DNA from: Sinotaia quadrata
Lineage: Eukaryota > Mollusca > Gastropoda > Architaenioglossa > Viviparidae
Length of the DNA: 64,000 nucleotides
Assembly: GCA_028829895.1 (NCBI GenBank)
Contig: CM054182.1
Location: 85,244,046 to 85,308,045 of the forward strand
Direction: 5' to 3'
The position numbers and the translations under genes are program-made. Shown here piece after piece: positions 48,651 to 60,544 of the stretch; the stretch's first letter is position 1, and every line of letters starts with the position of its first letter. The notes beneath the pieces were generated by a model. The model ran no database searches. It saw nothing but the letters and a program-made list of their open reading frames with translations, and was not told where the DNA came from.

Positions 48651-49484
48651 ATCAAATTTTCATCTTTTTAAAAAAATCTTTATAAAAACTGTTATATTTG
48701 CCAAATCTGGAGAGAGAAAAAAGGCTAATACTGAGGATCAAACCAATTGTAAAAAATTAATGGATGGGTATTCTTTTATCATGGTATGAAATGCAGGTGT
48801 CCAAACTTGAAAAATTATTAGTTTTATGGTACTTCTTGTTAAATATTTCTGACTTTTGTCTTTTAGATAGTCAAAGTTGCCTGTTGACCACCACCATCCC
48901 ATCTTGCACTACTGACCTCACTCTTTCACCTTTCCTTGATGCACAGTTATTATTTTGTAGGATACTAATCTTTTAATCTTTTACTGCTAACTGCTGATGT
49001 AATCTTGTCCCTCATCCCTTCTTTGTGCTTATACCCTCACTGTTTTATCCTTGACTAATTAATAATCTATAGTAATCTATAGTGTAAGTGAAGTGTTTGG
49101 TAGTAATACACCATTTACAGGGTCTCATTACAGGGTCTTCTGTTTTGATTGATGATGTCACACAATCTGAAAGTAATGAACATGAATCTAATCTTTCATA
49201 TAATGTAAGCATATAGAAAAGAAAAATATTGTTTGGATTTTCTGCAGAAGCATTCTTAAACTTGGATTTTCTATTAAAAAATATTCTCGGCTTTGCAATA
49301 TCCATAAACACTGAGCACTCTGATTTACATACATCTGTTAATATGCAAACATACATTCTTGATACCTCTCTTACTTTTGCTCTCCCCTATTTTAAAGACG
49401 TGACAGAATATTTATTTTGCAATGCAGCGGAATAACCATTTTCCCTGTAATCACTTCTTTGTCTACTGTCTAGTTTGAAGATGT
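48651..49484 (-). other. intron with partial copies of the 75-bp minisatellite
   Basis: Around 49155-49200 and 49465-49489 lie degenerate pieces of the 'gtctagtttgaagatgtcac' and 'aatctgaaagtaatgaacatgaa' unit seen at 51221-51480. Open frames here lack motifs. Confidence 0.55.
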
Positions 49485-49489
49485 CACAC

Positions 49490-51220
49490 TGTCACAGGAA
49501 ATGAGGGACAGAAATTATATTTTATTTCATTTTAAAAAACCGCTAACAAAACTAGTTGAAGTAACCCGAGTTTTGTTATTTTTCATATTATCATGTGTAA
49601 ACTTCCAGTAACGGTCACCTAAGATCTCTTTAGTAGACAGACGTTCGTGACGCAGTGTGTGTTATTATATCATATTGAATATATATATTAGTTTATGAAG
49701 GATATGTATATTAAACAATTGGGACAATTGCGCATTACTGGTCACATGTTGTTTATGAGAGAAAAGGCCAGTGCGCATTAGAATTGACCACAGAAAAGCG
49801 TGCAGCACGGACAGCACTTAATATCCAAGGGAAAATTGAGTCACAGGACATAGCTTTGGAAGTTTCTGGAAACCTTCAGTGAAGCTATATAAGAGGCAAA
49901 AGGAAGATTTTACTCTCAATGTTGAAAACGTCGATTCGTCTGAAGCCAGTCTAACTTCACGTATGAATGATCTCATGTACAGAGATTTCATAAAGGAAAG
50001 CTGCAAAAATCTCTTTCCATCCGTTTTCCATCCGTCTGATGCCATATATTGAGTAATGAGGCAAAATTACTTCAGTATAATTTTTGGCAAAGTGGAAAGT
50101 TCACTGTCAAGAAAAACCGATGTATGCGACGCTGGTTGTATGCAGTTAACGACACGAGGGACCAATTTGTTCTTCCCCCTGTCTGAGAGTTTGGTTTGAC
50201 AGTCTATTCCGCAAATTGGGAGGCTAGCATCGAGATAATCTTACAGATATCCGGATTTCTACACTCAATGTAATGCGACGACACATCCCACTGGACGACT
50301 TCGTCCGATAATGCTAAACGTCGTTGGGGTGTCCGTTTCCACGACAACCAAGAAACAACGACAGTTATCGAGGCTGACAACAGTCAGCTAAATTTCAGAT
50401 TGCTCCGCAGTGATAATCTGAAAGTGGTGCCTAGATTCTGCAGAATCTTCACTGTAATGCGACGCCGCAATTGCGTCGTGTCTTCACTTTGAAGTGCCGC
50501 TTATAAGTGACGTGTGAGATTACGTCATCTCCTTGGAACTCTGACATTAATAGTGAGTAATAATTAGCACGGCTAACGCGCACATACTAAACTCTAGGAC
50601 TCTAAGAAAATGAACACTATTATATAATTTTTGATTAAAATAATAATTAAAATTATTGCTTATGTTATATGTGAACTATTGTTAAGGCGGCCCCATTTGC
50701 CGCATAAGAATTGTGTAATTAATCTTTATTTTATATTTTGAATTTCATCATTTTCATCTCCCCTTATTTCCCACAGAGTGTACGACATTGGAAAGTTGAA
50801 TGAATGATTAATCACTGTGCGAAAGAGTAGTGCCCCTTTTAAATCGGGAAATAAATATCCTGATTTAACCATCTTTCAACTCTCTTGTTATTCATAGTTT
50901 TTGAGAGGGACGAAAGAATTTGTACTAGTGTTTTGCACCGTTCATCTGTTCGTCCATTTATTCACATTCATGATACTCACTCACAACATACACCGCCAAT
51001 AAAACGTTCCTTGGCATGACATAAATAAACTGGGCCCCACCCAAACATCAATGGTGTATGTCATGTGTGTCTATGTAACAACCTGACGCGACGTAGTACT
51101 GGCATATGTCATACGGGCTTTTCTTGGAGGTGCACCGGAGCAGGCCAAAAATAGACTTCACCCCTTGCATCTCTAACTTCAGCTTGGGTCGGCTTGTAAC
51201 GAGCCTCCCAGTTTGTGACA
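49490..51220. mobile_element. solo LTR, 1.7 kb, with 5-bp target duplication
   Basis: Starts TGTCACAGGAAATGAGG and ends CCCAGTTTGTGACA, with a perfect 7-bp inverted terminal repeat (TGTCACA/TGTGACA) and 'cacac' on both sides (49485-49489 and 51221-51225). Much of it (49800-51200) is richer in CG dinucleotides than the host intron. It is probably in minus orientation, since 'TGTCACAAACTGGGAGGC' as a start resembles gypsy-type LTRs, but this is tentative. No protein domain is present; the open frame at 49818-50045 minus is incidental. It interrupts the minisatellite that continues to its right. Confidence 0.87.
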
Positions 51221-51480
51221 CACACAATCAGAAAGTAATAAGTATGAACTGTCGTCATTGTTTTCACTAGGATAGCATATTGTCTAGTTTGAAGATGTCA
51301 TACAATCAGAAATTAATAAGTATGAACTGTCGTGATTTATTTTGTGACAATCAGAAAGTAATAAGTATGAACTGTCATGATTTGTTTCCACTACAATGGC
51401 ATACTGTCTAGTTTGAAGATGTCACACAATCAGAAAGTATTAAATATGAATTGTCATCATTGTTTTCACTATAATGGCAT
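51221..51480 (+). repeat. minisatellite, about 75-bp unit, about 3.5 copies
   Basis: Units of 'gtctagtttgaagatgtcac', 'acaatcagaaagtaataagt' and 'atgaactgtcgtcattgttt'. Continues the array broken by the LTR. Confidence 0.88.
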
Positions 51481-53020
51481 AAAAGCCATGTTAAAAATCA
51501 GACTTGTGAGACAGATTATCATCATTAAGGTCATTGTCAAAATCACTTAGAAATTCTGTGTTGGCCATCTAATTGTTGCTTTGCTGGTAGATGATGCATC
51601 CATTGTCTTGCCAAACACAAGATAATAGATGGAAGTATTTTGCTGTTGCCACTACAAAATTTTCTCTAGACTAAATACAGAATATCTTGATACAAACTGT
51701 GCTAAAACAGGTAGAGACAGTATCATTAACACGAGAGCATGTGAAAACAGAATAAGAAAGTGTCCATATAAAATTAATACTATTTATAGAAATGTACACT
51801 ATGTAAAAATATATCTTGTGCAGGATGAGTTTGTTTTTACAACCATACACTGACTTTGACCTTGGCAGTAATGGGATCAAAACAATAACATTCATATCAT
51901 TCTGAAGCATCATCTTTATTACTAGAAATACTGATATATTTTTCACTTGTATGCACTTTGTGCATAATAATACTGTATGATGTATACTGTATACAGATAT
52001 ATACTGTACGATGAAAAAAAAGTAATTTTTGCGATTAAAATAATTTTTTCCTGAATCTTATTAGATAGAGGTGTACAAGTGACCCCCACTATTATGACCT
52101 AATTGGTTTTTGGAGCACCATCAAAAATCAGGATGTTGTAATACAGAGCCTGTAATTTCCACTGGCAGGGCTATCAAAATAGCATATGCATTCCTGATGG
52201 TGATGAAGGGTAAACTAAATAAATGACTAATATAGGCCTGTGTAAAACTAGGTGGACTTTGTTAGTAAAAAATAAACATTCAAATTTAAGTAAATTATTG
52301 GAATACCTTTAAATTTTTAAAGTATGCTGTGAACAGATATCGCAAAACTTTTATGTACACAAGAATGTGCTGATAAGCATGAGCACATTTTTGCAATTAT
52401 CAATATGGACAAGTGTTAATACTCGATAAATATGATTAAGAGTAAACCAGTTTAACATCATTAAACCAGTGAATAAATAGTTAACAAATAACTGATCATT
52501 ACTGGTAGCCAGTCTACTTTTCAAATTTCAATTTATAAATTCCTCTTTCCTAGCTGCTCTGTTTTCTTTCTTTCTTGTTTTCTTTTTTGTATAGGTAAAT
52601 GTCAAATTTAAAAAAGAAATTTCAAAATTTAATCTTCTTACAAAAGGGAGGGGTTAGTTTGAGAAAACAAGAAGCAATTGATGTCAGGGGAGGATGGGAG
52701 GGGAAGATGGGAGGAGAGAATGATAAACTTACTAGCTGAGGCTTCTTAAAACTGAAATCTCATGATATTTGGATAGAAAACTTCTACTGCTGAGAAAATC
52801 TCATATACCCCTGTAGGAAATGCAGCCATTCATAATGTTTTACATGACCATAATCAAAATTAGGAAAATCTGCTGCAAATGTTTTCAGTTAACTTAAGCT
52901 GCTTGTCAATATGACAAGTTGCATACAGAGCTAGAGCAACAGGCACAACAGTCACAATACTGTAAAGAGTGATATGGTAAAACTATGTGCACATCTACTA
53001 GCAAATGATATGAAATGTCA
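51481..53020 (-). other. intron, no recognised exon or element
   Basis: AT-rich. At about 52075-52200 a conserved-looking stretch ('gacccccactattatgacc') resembles a DNA-transposon fragment, but no pair of ends was found. Minus-strand frame at 51671-51946 has no family match. Confidence 0.5.
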
Positions 53021-53285
53021 AACACCATCATTTATGTGACTTTCTTTCTTGGTTGTGAAAACAAAGTGTGGAACTAAACTGAGCTTTCAGTGGCCATCTT
53101 TCTTAGTTGTAAATATAAGATGTGATCTTGAATTGTGAACTTTCAGTGGCTATCTTGTTTGGTTGTAAATACAAGGTATGGTCTTAAAAATGAGAATTTT
53201 TAGTGGCTATCTTACTTGGTCATAAATACAAGGTGTGGTTTAAAATTGGGAATTTTCATTGGTTAATTTACTTGGTCATAATGCT
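53020..53285 (+). repeat. minisatellite, about 60-bp unit, about 4 copies
   Basis: Units with 'ttggttgtaaatacaaggt', 'gtggtcttaaaattgagaat' and 'tttcagtggctatctt'. Confidence 0.85.
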
Positions 53286-53614
53286 GGCAGTAGGAGTGGA
53301 CATAAATCAATCAACTAAGGTGGAATCAGCAGTACACATAAGCACATATCCTCTCCACCATCTATTTAGTTCTTGGGCGTAGTGGCGACCTCTATGATCT
53401 GGTAAGTATTCAGGCAAAACTTTGAAAAATTTAAATTTTTATTTACCCTAACAATGCAAGTATTCATAGATATTTATTATTTATATTTATCCACATTACA
53501 GTTACCTTCACAGTACTTTAATATCTGTGTTAGCCCAGTACAGATGTCTTATGTATTTTTATCATCTGCAGTTCCCTGAAGAACTCATGCCACCATAAAT
53601 CATGTAATGCATGT

Positions 53615-53930
53615 TTCCAAAGACAACTACTAAGTACTATCCATATTTAGTTACCTAATGTATGTTTCCAAAGATAATACTATCCATATTTAGTTACCTA
53701 ATGTATGTTTTCAAAGATAACTACTATCCATATTTAGTTACCTAATGCATGTTTCCAAAGATAACTACTATCCATATTTAGTTACCTAATGCATGTTTCC
53801 AAAAATAACTACTATCCATATTTAGTCACCTAATGCATGTTTCCAAAGATAACTGCTATCCATATTTAGTCACCTAATACATGTTTCCAAGATATGTACT
53901 ATCCATATTTACCCTCAGCATAGTTGTTTT
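53615..53930 (+). repeat. minisatellite, about 44-bp unit, about 7 copies
   Basis: Units of 'tatccatatttagttaccta' then 'atgcatgtttccaaagataa' and 'ctac'. Decayed copies extend to about 54165, almost to the donor of the exon at 54172. Confidence 0.9.
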
Positions 53931-54171
53931 ATCTATATTTACCCAGAGAAAATATTTCCAAAGATAAGTAATATCCCAAATGATGTATTATTCATAAATG
54001 CTAACAGAATTCCTGCTTTTAAAGAACTGTATTATCCATATTTACACACGAAGTACATGTTTCAACAGAACTGCATTATTCATATTTACCCAGAATGTTG
54101 CCAATGAATAATCATAATTATCCAAAGATCAATAATGTCCATATTTACCAGAAAGCATTATCCATATTTAC

Positions 54172-54310
54172 CCATAGAACAGATGCCACCTGCAGAGAAC
54201 TCACGGTTTGAAGCAATGAAAGCTAAACCAAGGATATTGCCTGCAAATGAATGACTGGTGAAAAGATGTCCCAGGCAAACATTGCTTAATTCATCCAAAC
54301 TGCTGAAAGA
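54172..54310 (-). CDS. ADAM17: ADAM17-like exon: catalytic domain, central sheet
   Basis: 139-nt exon; minus-strand acceptor TCTGTTGCAG, donor GTAAAT; phase 0 entry, 46 codons and one trailing G. Reads SFSSLDELSNVCLGHLFTSH then SFAGNILGLAFIASNREFSA and GGICSM. It aligns with human [46 protein letters not shown]. CLxHLFT, LGLA and GGIC are the most conserved pieces. An internal GTGAGT after ASNR could act as an earlier donor and would also leave one base; the longer form is chosen because it supplies GGIC. Confidence 0.94.
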
Positions 54311-54339
54311 CTGCAACAGAAAATACTGCTTATATCATT

Positions 54340-54645
54340 GCCTGTCCTTCTCTAATCACATTCATATCTTTCCAATCCCTAATCATATTCAAACCTTTCT
54401 GATCCCTAATTAAATGCAAACCTTTCTGATCCCTTATCACATTCAAATCTTTTCAATCTCCAATTCCTAATCACATTCCCAATGTCTAATCATATTCTGA
54501 TCCCTAATTCCATTAAAGTTTTTTTTTATCCCTAATCACAGTCAAACCTTTTCATGATCTCTAATCACATTCAAACCTTTCGGATTAATAATCACATTCA
54601 AACATTCTGATTCCTAACCATATTTAAACCTTTATGATTCTGTGT
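54340..54645 (+). repeat. minisatellite, about 27-bp unit, about 10 copies
   Basis: Units of 'cctaatcacattcaaacctt' and 'tctgatc', partly degenerate. Starts only about 30 bp from the exon acceptor. Confidence 0.88.
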
Positions 54646-55029
54646 CTAAAAGACCTAAGATCTATATAAAGGGACCATCTAAAATGTTTCAAAATATCTG
54701 ATGTTCTCAATATTCATCTTCAGTTTTAAGCCACCTAAAATATGAACTGGATGTAGCAATTAAAAACTGAATTGATAGGCACTAAAACTGTTGCTAAAAA
54801 AAGAATGAATAATAGTATTATTATATTAACTGACAAACAATCACTGATCTATTAAAAATAAATAAATATGAAAATATAAATATATTTATCAGACCTTATA
54901 ATATTTTTTGATAGGTTATATATATGAACTATTTATATTTCATTTTAAGTCGGGTGTCTTACATTAAAAGTAGATGGAAAGAATCTATGGAAGTATTGAT
55001 TAGAGTTATATTTAATTTGATTAATTCAT

Positions 55030-55955
55030 TCAGAGATGTCTTTGTGTTGTGTCTAAAGTATCAGAAAACACAGATCAGATATGTCTTTGTGCTGTGTCTA
55101 AAGTATCAGAAAACACAGATCAGAGATGTCTTTGTGCTATGTCTAAAGTATCAGAAAACACATATCAGAGATGTCTTTGTGCTCTGTCTAAAGTATCAGA
55201 AAAGACTGATCAGAGATTTCTTTGTGCTATGTCTAAAGTATGAGAATACATAGATCACATAGATCAGAGATGTCTTTGGCTGTGTCTAATGGAAAAAACA
55301 CTGATCAGAGATGTCTTTGTGCTGTGACAAATGGAAAAAAACAGATCAGAGATGTCTTTATGCTGTGTCTAAAGTATCAAAAAAACACAGATCAGAGATG
55401 TCTTTGTGCTGTGTTTAAAGTATCAGAAAACAGAGACCAGAGATGTCTTTGTGCTGTGTCAAATGGAAAAAAAACACAGATCAGAGATGTCTTTATGCTG
55501 TGTCTGAATACAGATCAGATATGTCTTTATGCTGTGTCTCAATATAAAATACACAGATCAGTGATGTCTTTGTGCTGTGTCTAATGGAAAAAACACAGAT
55601 CAGAGATGTCTTTGTTCTGTGTCTAATGGAAAAAACACAGATCAGAGATGTCTTTGTGCTGTCTAAAGTATCAGAAAACACAGATCAGAGATGTCTTTGT
55701 GCTGTGTTTAAAGTATCAGAAAACGGAGATCATAGATGTCTTTATGCTGTCTGATGGAAAAAAACACAGATCAGAGATGTCGTTGTGCTGTGTCTAATGG
55801 ATTAAACACAGATCAGAGATGTCTTTGTGCTGTGTCTAATGGAAAAAACACAGATCAGAGATGCCGTTGTGTTGTGTCTAATGGAAAAAACACAGATAAG
55901 AGATGTCTTTGTGATGTGTCTAAAGTATCAGAAAACACAAATCATAGCAAGCATT
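55030..55955 (+). repeat. minisatellite, about 40-47-bp unit, about 21 copies
   Basis: Units of 'cagatcagagatgtctttgt' then 'gctgtgtctaatggaaaaaa' or 'gctgtgtctaaagtatcaga'. Two variants (with 'aatgg' or 'aaagtatcag') are interspersed in blocks. Several long open frames with repeated QRCLCAVS-type peptide arise from it, in different frames and on both strands, so no gene is called. Confidence 0.92.
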
Positions 55956-56380
55956 GGACTATAACTCTTTATATGGAAACTGCCAATTATCTATTCTTTT
56001 AAAAAATCTATTAAAACTGTAATGGGATGTGTGAAAATATAGATTAAAACTACCAGATTTTTACACCCATAAAAATAAATGCACCATTTAGCTTTGTAAA
56101 CTTTAGAAGTTCTTGGCTTGCTACCAAGTGCAATATGCTGAGTGTTTATACATTCTTTCATAGCACTACTTATAAACAAGCAAGCAGATGAAGCAATTTT
56201 GCTACTGAATGGAAGACTTGCAAACAACTTTGTTTGAGATCACTTTATGTCATGTCTCATTATGTACATATCTACACTAAACTACACAAAATTGAAATCT
56301 CAAATTATCAAATTAGAATATTTTAAACATCTGCCAACATCAAACAACATTCGATGATTCTGACTTCCATGCTGCTAAAT
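55956..56380 (-). other. intron, no recognised feature
   Basis: Short AT-rich stretch between the minisatellite and the hAT element. No exon motif seen. Confidence 0.55.
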
Positions 56381-58559
56381 CAGTGGTCCCCAACCTTTTC
56401 CTCGCTGCGGACCGGTCAAAGTTTGATAATTTTACCGCGGCCCGATGATGTGGGGGAAGGGGACGTTGACTGTTTATAGTTTAGATTGTTTTGATTTAAT
56501 AATTAATTTAATTGTATTTAAACGTGCCTTCAAATTAAAATACAGTTACACCAAAAAATGAATATAAAGTGATTTAACATTCTAACTCACTAGAATGCTA
56601 AATCAATGAGAACCCTGAGCTTGTTTCTTTGCAACGAGATGGTTCCATCTGGGGGTAATAGGAGACAATTGCACCCGAAGTGTGTTGCTTATGTCCAGTT
56701 TATTCCATTGTTTTGTTTTGATTGCTGTCACTGCAGAAAACCCCGCTCCACACAGATAGGATGTCGGAAATGGCAACAGGGATTTAAGTGCTGTGGTGGC
56801 CGTTGTTGTATTGGCGGGTGAGGGGGCTTACAGAGCCCAGGCTAATACCACATCGTCTGTACTTAGCGTGTATGTGCGCCCAGGATGTTCACCAGTGGTG
56901 GTGTTGTTGTCACTGGCACTGTTGTTGTTGATGTCCCCGGTATCCATTGGGCTGTATGTAGGTGGGTGTTGGCGGCCAGTATAGGTGGTCAAGCATTAGT
57001 TGAATTAGATCCACAAATATCCCCACTACATGTGATGTTGCTCCCTGTGCTGCCACCGTTGTTGTTGTTGTGGCTGTAGTAGATGATACTGTTGTTGTCG
57101 TCTGATGTGTTGTGGCGGGCGCCTTCTTTTTGATTTGGGGCTCCGTTCTGTAGTTTTTCTTTGTGTGTCTGTTGTGGTTGTCTTTGTTTGCAGTCCCTGG
57201 TGGTGACTCTGGCTGTGGATTGGTGGCAGTTGGTTTAGTCATTGGGGCTCCATTCTGTAGTTTTTCCTTGTGTGTCTGTTGTGGTTGTCTTTGTTTGCAG
57301 TTCCTGGTGGTGACTCTGGCTGTGGATTGGTGGCAGTTGGTTTAGTCGTTGTTGTTGTTTCTTGTGGTGTAGTTGGAGCATTGTCGACTTCTGTTTCGGT
57401 CTGTGCGTCAGTTATCTTCACTTCTTTTTCTGTTTGTACTTTTCTTTCTTACGTCTTGATATGTACCATTTGTGTGCTAGAGATTTTTTGGCGTTTCTTC
57501 TTATTTTCGGTGGTAGTTGTTTTAATTTCTTTTTCTTTGTTGATAGAGCTTGTAATCTGAGTTTCCTTATTATCTGTTGTGGGTTTTGGAGTTTGCGAGA
57601 ATGCCTGTCTGATTTCTTGTTTTGCTGTTTTGGCCGTATATGGAATTTTCCAGATGATGTTGGTGTTTATTCCACTTTCTCTTGTAGTGGCTTGTAGAGT
57701 TTGGGTGGAAACGTGGCTTTTTCCTTCAAAGACTGTTTGAGTTGTGCCGTTTTCCTTTGTGGGTTTTCGCGTTGTTTCCTCCTTTTCCGTTTGTGAAGAG
57801 AGTTTTTTTGTTGTCGGCGTTATTTTCCAGATGATGTCTGTCTGTGTTTCACAGTCTGTTGATGTAGTTTTTTTTCCGGTTGTCTTGTCAGGTGCTTGCT
57901 TAAAATCTTGTGGATACCAATTGCGGTTAAGATGGCTTGTTGTCTAGTGTAAGTTCATCTTCCGTTTTTGTGTGGAAGAGGGTCAACAGCAAATTAGTGA
58001 ACACATTTTTTAGTTCAACGTTTTTAGTTTCTAGTGTGAAGGTGAAGGGGGTAACTTTTCGTATGCCCCCATTTTCGGTTGGTTTGCTGATTTCACAGCT
58101 GTATTTTGTCCAGTCTTACTTCTTAATGTTTGCACCTCTTCAAACCTCTTTTGCCGTATCTGTCTCAGCTGGGCTATGCGCTCGTTTGTGAAAAAGAAAG
58201 GGCCGTCTGCATCTTCTGTGACTGACTCAGAGTAAAATGTCACTTGGTGGAGTGGGCAGTAGTGGCATTGGTGCTGGCTTGTCTGGTGTGGCGCTTTGAC
58301 ATGACTCTCCTCCCGGCGGTCCAATGGATGGAGTGCGTTCATCGATGGTCCGAAGCGAAGTGTGTTGGTGTGGTTGGGAAGTAGAGCTCGAATTCTTTAA
58401 AAGCAAAGACAGATGATCGTGCACCAACTGGGAGAATGAATGCTCAGACTCAATCTCGTCCATGGAAAGTCGCACAAACCCGAGAGAAATACACCACAGT
58501 AAATAAAATTGGGCGGCCCGGTACCATTTGGTCCATGGACCGGGGGTTGGGGACCACTG
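56381..58559. mobile_element. hAT element, 2.2 kb, with captured foreign-looking interior
   Basis: Starts cagtggtccccaacctttt and ends ggttggggaccactg, with perfect 15-bp inverted ends and the 8-bp duplication 'tgctaaat' on both sides (56373-56380 and 58560-58567). The termini are hAT/Charlie-type. Instead of a transposase the interior holds about 1.9 kb of composition-biased sequence that looks coding on the minus strand (Thr/Pro-rich and Ser-rich). It includes a tandem duplication of about 107 bp (57130-57236 and 57237-57343). Confidence 0.9.
56600..58480 (-). pseudogene. captured gene fragment inside hAT element
   Basis: Minus-strand frames follow one another: 58475-58227 begins MRLSMDEIESEHSFSQLV, then the neighbouring frame 58342-58031 contains FFFTNERIAQLRQIRQKRFE, then Thr/Pro-rich frames down to 56910 with repeated KPTATNPQPESPPGTANKD. 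Hydrophilic, acidic and Thr-rich composition and continuous codon-like structure suggest a transcript fragment rather than random intron. Frames shift at the 107-bp duplication, and stops occur. I recognise no domain and cannot name the source gene. Confidence 0.5.
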
Positions 58560-59736
58560 TGCTAAATGATATTAAGAGACTTGGTTTAGTCATGTGGTCT
58601 GTATTGAACTTTTGGCTTTAATGAAGTTAGTTCATGTCTAATTAATATCTAGCCAATAAGGTTTGATTTAGTTTTGTTTTCATTGTTGTTTCTTTGCTTG
58701 TTATTCTCAAATTTAAATCTCTAAGTTGAACTTGCTCTCCCATCTCTGTGGTCTGCATTGAAATGGCAGTTTATAGTCAGAATCTGAGAACACAATCATT
58801 TGCCTAAAAGCAAACCTCCTCCCACCTCCCCACACATATACCCATCCTTTTTTCATAGGTAAAGCTGAAATTGTCTGTTTCATTTCTTGTTTCAAAAATG
58901 TCTTTATTAAACTTCAATGGCAAATTAAAACTTGTAGATGACTTAATGAATAGTCAGATGTCAGTGTGTGTAGATTTTTAAAAAATTGGTTCAGTTTTTT
59001 TCTAGTCTTAATTCATAATTCATATTCAAGCCATTTTTTCCACTTACATTTATACCATTTTCTTTCCTCTTGAACTGGCTCAGTATGAGAGTTGAGTCAT
59101 ATACCACACCCCTCCCATGAAATGAAAAAAGTGGAGGGTTTGCTGATATTGGTGGTTGAAATAATTATTTGGATTATCTATTTATTTATTTTCCCATCTA
59201 TGGCAGGAATTAAAATTACTCTAGGAGAGCCCATGCCAAGAAAAGTAGGGGTAGAAAGATAATTTAATATGTAGGGATGTCAGTGATGCTTAAAGAAAAA
59301 ATTTGTATGTCTGATAAATCAGCCTCATCAATCACTGCAATGATATGAATCCCACTTTCCAATCGGTATCAAAAAAAGCAATATTTTCTCAGATGTGAAC
59401 TAATACGTTTACTTCAAAATTTTAATTCTTACTCAACCATCAATATCCTGAATATCCTTATGATCATCTCTTCAATCAGCAAATTCATGTTTTTAATTAT
59501 TTTTCTTTCCTTGTTTTAAAACCAGAATATGAGTTCAGTTATTGGCTGAGATAAAGTATTATTTCAATAAAATTTTATCATTTAAAAAAAAAAAAGTAGT
59601 ATTTTCAGTACTTGAAATGTCTAGTGATCAAATAATAGCTTATAAAAGTACACAACAAAACAAATAAATAACATCTTCAAATAAAGTTAGATTTAAAAAA
59701 TAATGATGCATTATAAATTATGTCAATAAAACCTAC
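58560..59736 (-). other. intron, no recognised exon
   Basis: A minus-strand frame at 58713-58895 was checked and has no family match. An A homopolymer of twelve lies near 59584. No transposon ends. Confidence 0.55.
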
Positions 59737-59820
59737 AAACAATTTATCACGTGTGTCCCACTGTTGCTTCCATTCATTATAATGTCCTCTCTCATTGGAA
59801 TAGGCAGTATGAATCTTCAT
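59737..59820 (-). CDS. ADAM17: ADAM17-like exon: catalytic domain, HYN loop
   Basis: 84-nt exon; minus-strand acceptor TATTTGCAG, donor GTAGGT; phase 0 at both ends. The 28 codons read MKIHTAYSNERGHYNEWKQQ then WDTRDKLF. It lies between the exon ending GLQIKE and the exon starting SFSSLDEL, as expected for human IRILKSPQEVKPGEKHYN...DAWDVKMLLEQ. HYN and the WD pair are the conserved anchors. It is shorter than the human segment by several residues. Too short to stand out as an open frame, but phase and position make it convincing. Confidence 0.85.
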
Positions 59821-60451
59821 CTGCAAATATTTATGTTGCATTAAATTCTAAAAAATATTACTCTTTACTTCATTTTAAAAAAAATCTCTCTTACACAATT
59901 TATAACAATTTAATCACATTACATCACCTATGACATTGCTCTCTCTCTGATACACACTTGTAATTTTAAATAAACTACTACTAATTAATCTTCAATAAAC
60001 TACTTCCCCCAAAACCCCCATCTATAATATGAATCCCTAATCTCTATTATCAGTAGCACAATGGTTATCAATAATATAAATGATAAGAAACAAAACAAAC
60101 TTAAATTTGTACCAAGCCAGGAGTGCGAGAGGAGAGTAGCATCTTTAGTCATATTCACAAGCTATATGTCATAGCTGACAGGAGAGAAGTTGTGTTTAGA
60201 GGATGAAAAGAAGTGGTTCAAGAATAAAATCTTTTGGAACAGCCAAGCTGAACAAATAACGTTAGAACAGATGTCTCAAATGTGGTCAAAGATGGTGAAA
60301 TAAAACAAGAAAAAAAATCACTTAAATTTAAAGTAATTCTCACCATAATATTCATTTCTATCCTACCAGCTGGAGTTTCTTTGGTTTACAATTACAATTT
60401 ATTGATCAGAAAATTAAAGAATAATTTTCTATAATTTTAATGTTTTCAAAC

Positions 60452-60544
60452 CTCTTTGATTTGAAGTCCATAGTTCACAAAACCAGACTTGGCATCCCAG
60501 ACAGTTTTAGAGAATCGTTGGTGCACCGACTGAATGACTCCAAT
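60452..60544 (-). CDS. ADAM17: ADAM17-like exon: catalytic domain, helix and strand
   Basis: 93-nt exon; minus-strand acceptor TATCATAG; phase 0 at both ends. Reads IGVIQSVHQRFSKTVWDAKS then GFVNYGLQIKE. It aligns with human [29 protein letters not shown]. The donor is weak (GTTTGAAAAC), but a stop codon follows at once in the intron and no other GT fits, so it must be used if the gene works. Confidence 0.9.

Noticed and set aside
53370..53405. Possible tRNA-derived SINE ('gggcgtagtggcgacctct')
   Set aside because: No A/B box pair and no second copy in the window.
54172..54310. Internal donor GTGAGT after ASNR as the true exon end
   Set aside because: It keeps phase but would drop the conserved GGIC; the downstream donor restores it. 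Alternative use is still possible.
55030..55955. Series of open frames with repeated cysteine-rich peptide (QRCLCAVS)
   Set aside because: They come from a 40-47-bp tandem repeat, appear in several frames and on both strands, and have no splice or start context.
58713..58895. Minus-strand open frame after a TGCAG
   Set aside because: No similarity to the protease and no donor that keeps phase.
60340..60400. Candidate exon ending ATG/GTGAGAA
   Set aside because: Needs a tiny intron and starts behind a stop in the useful frame; the exon at 59737-59820 fills the gap with correct phase and motif.
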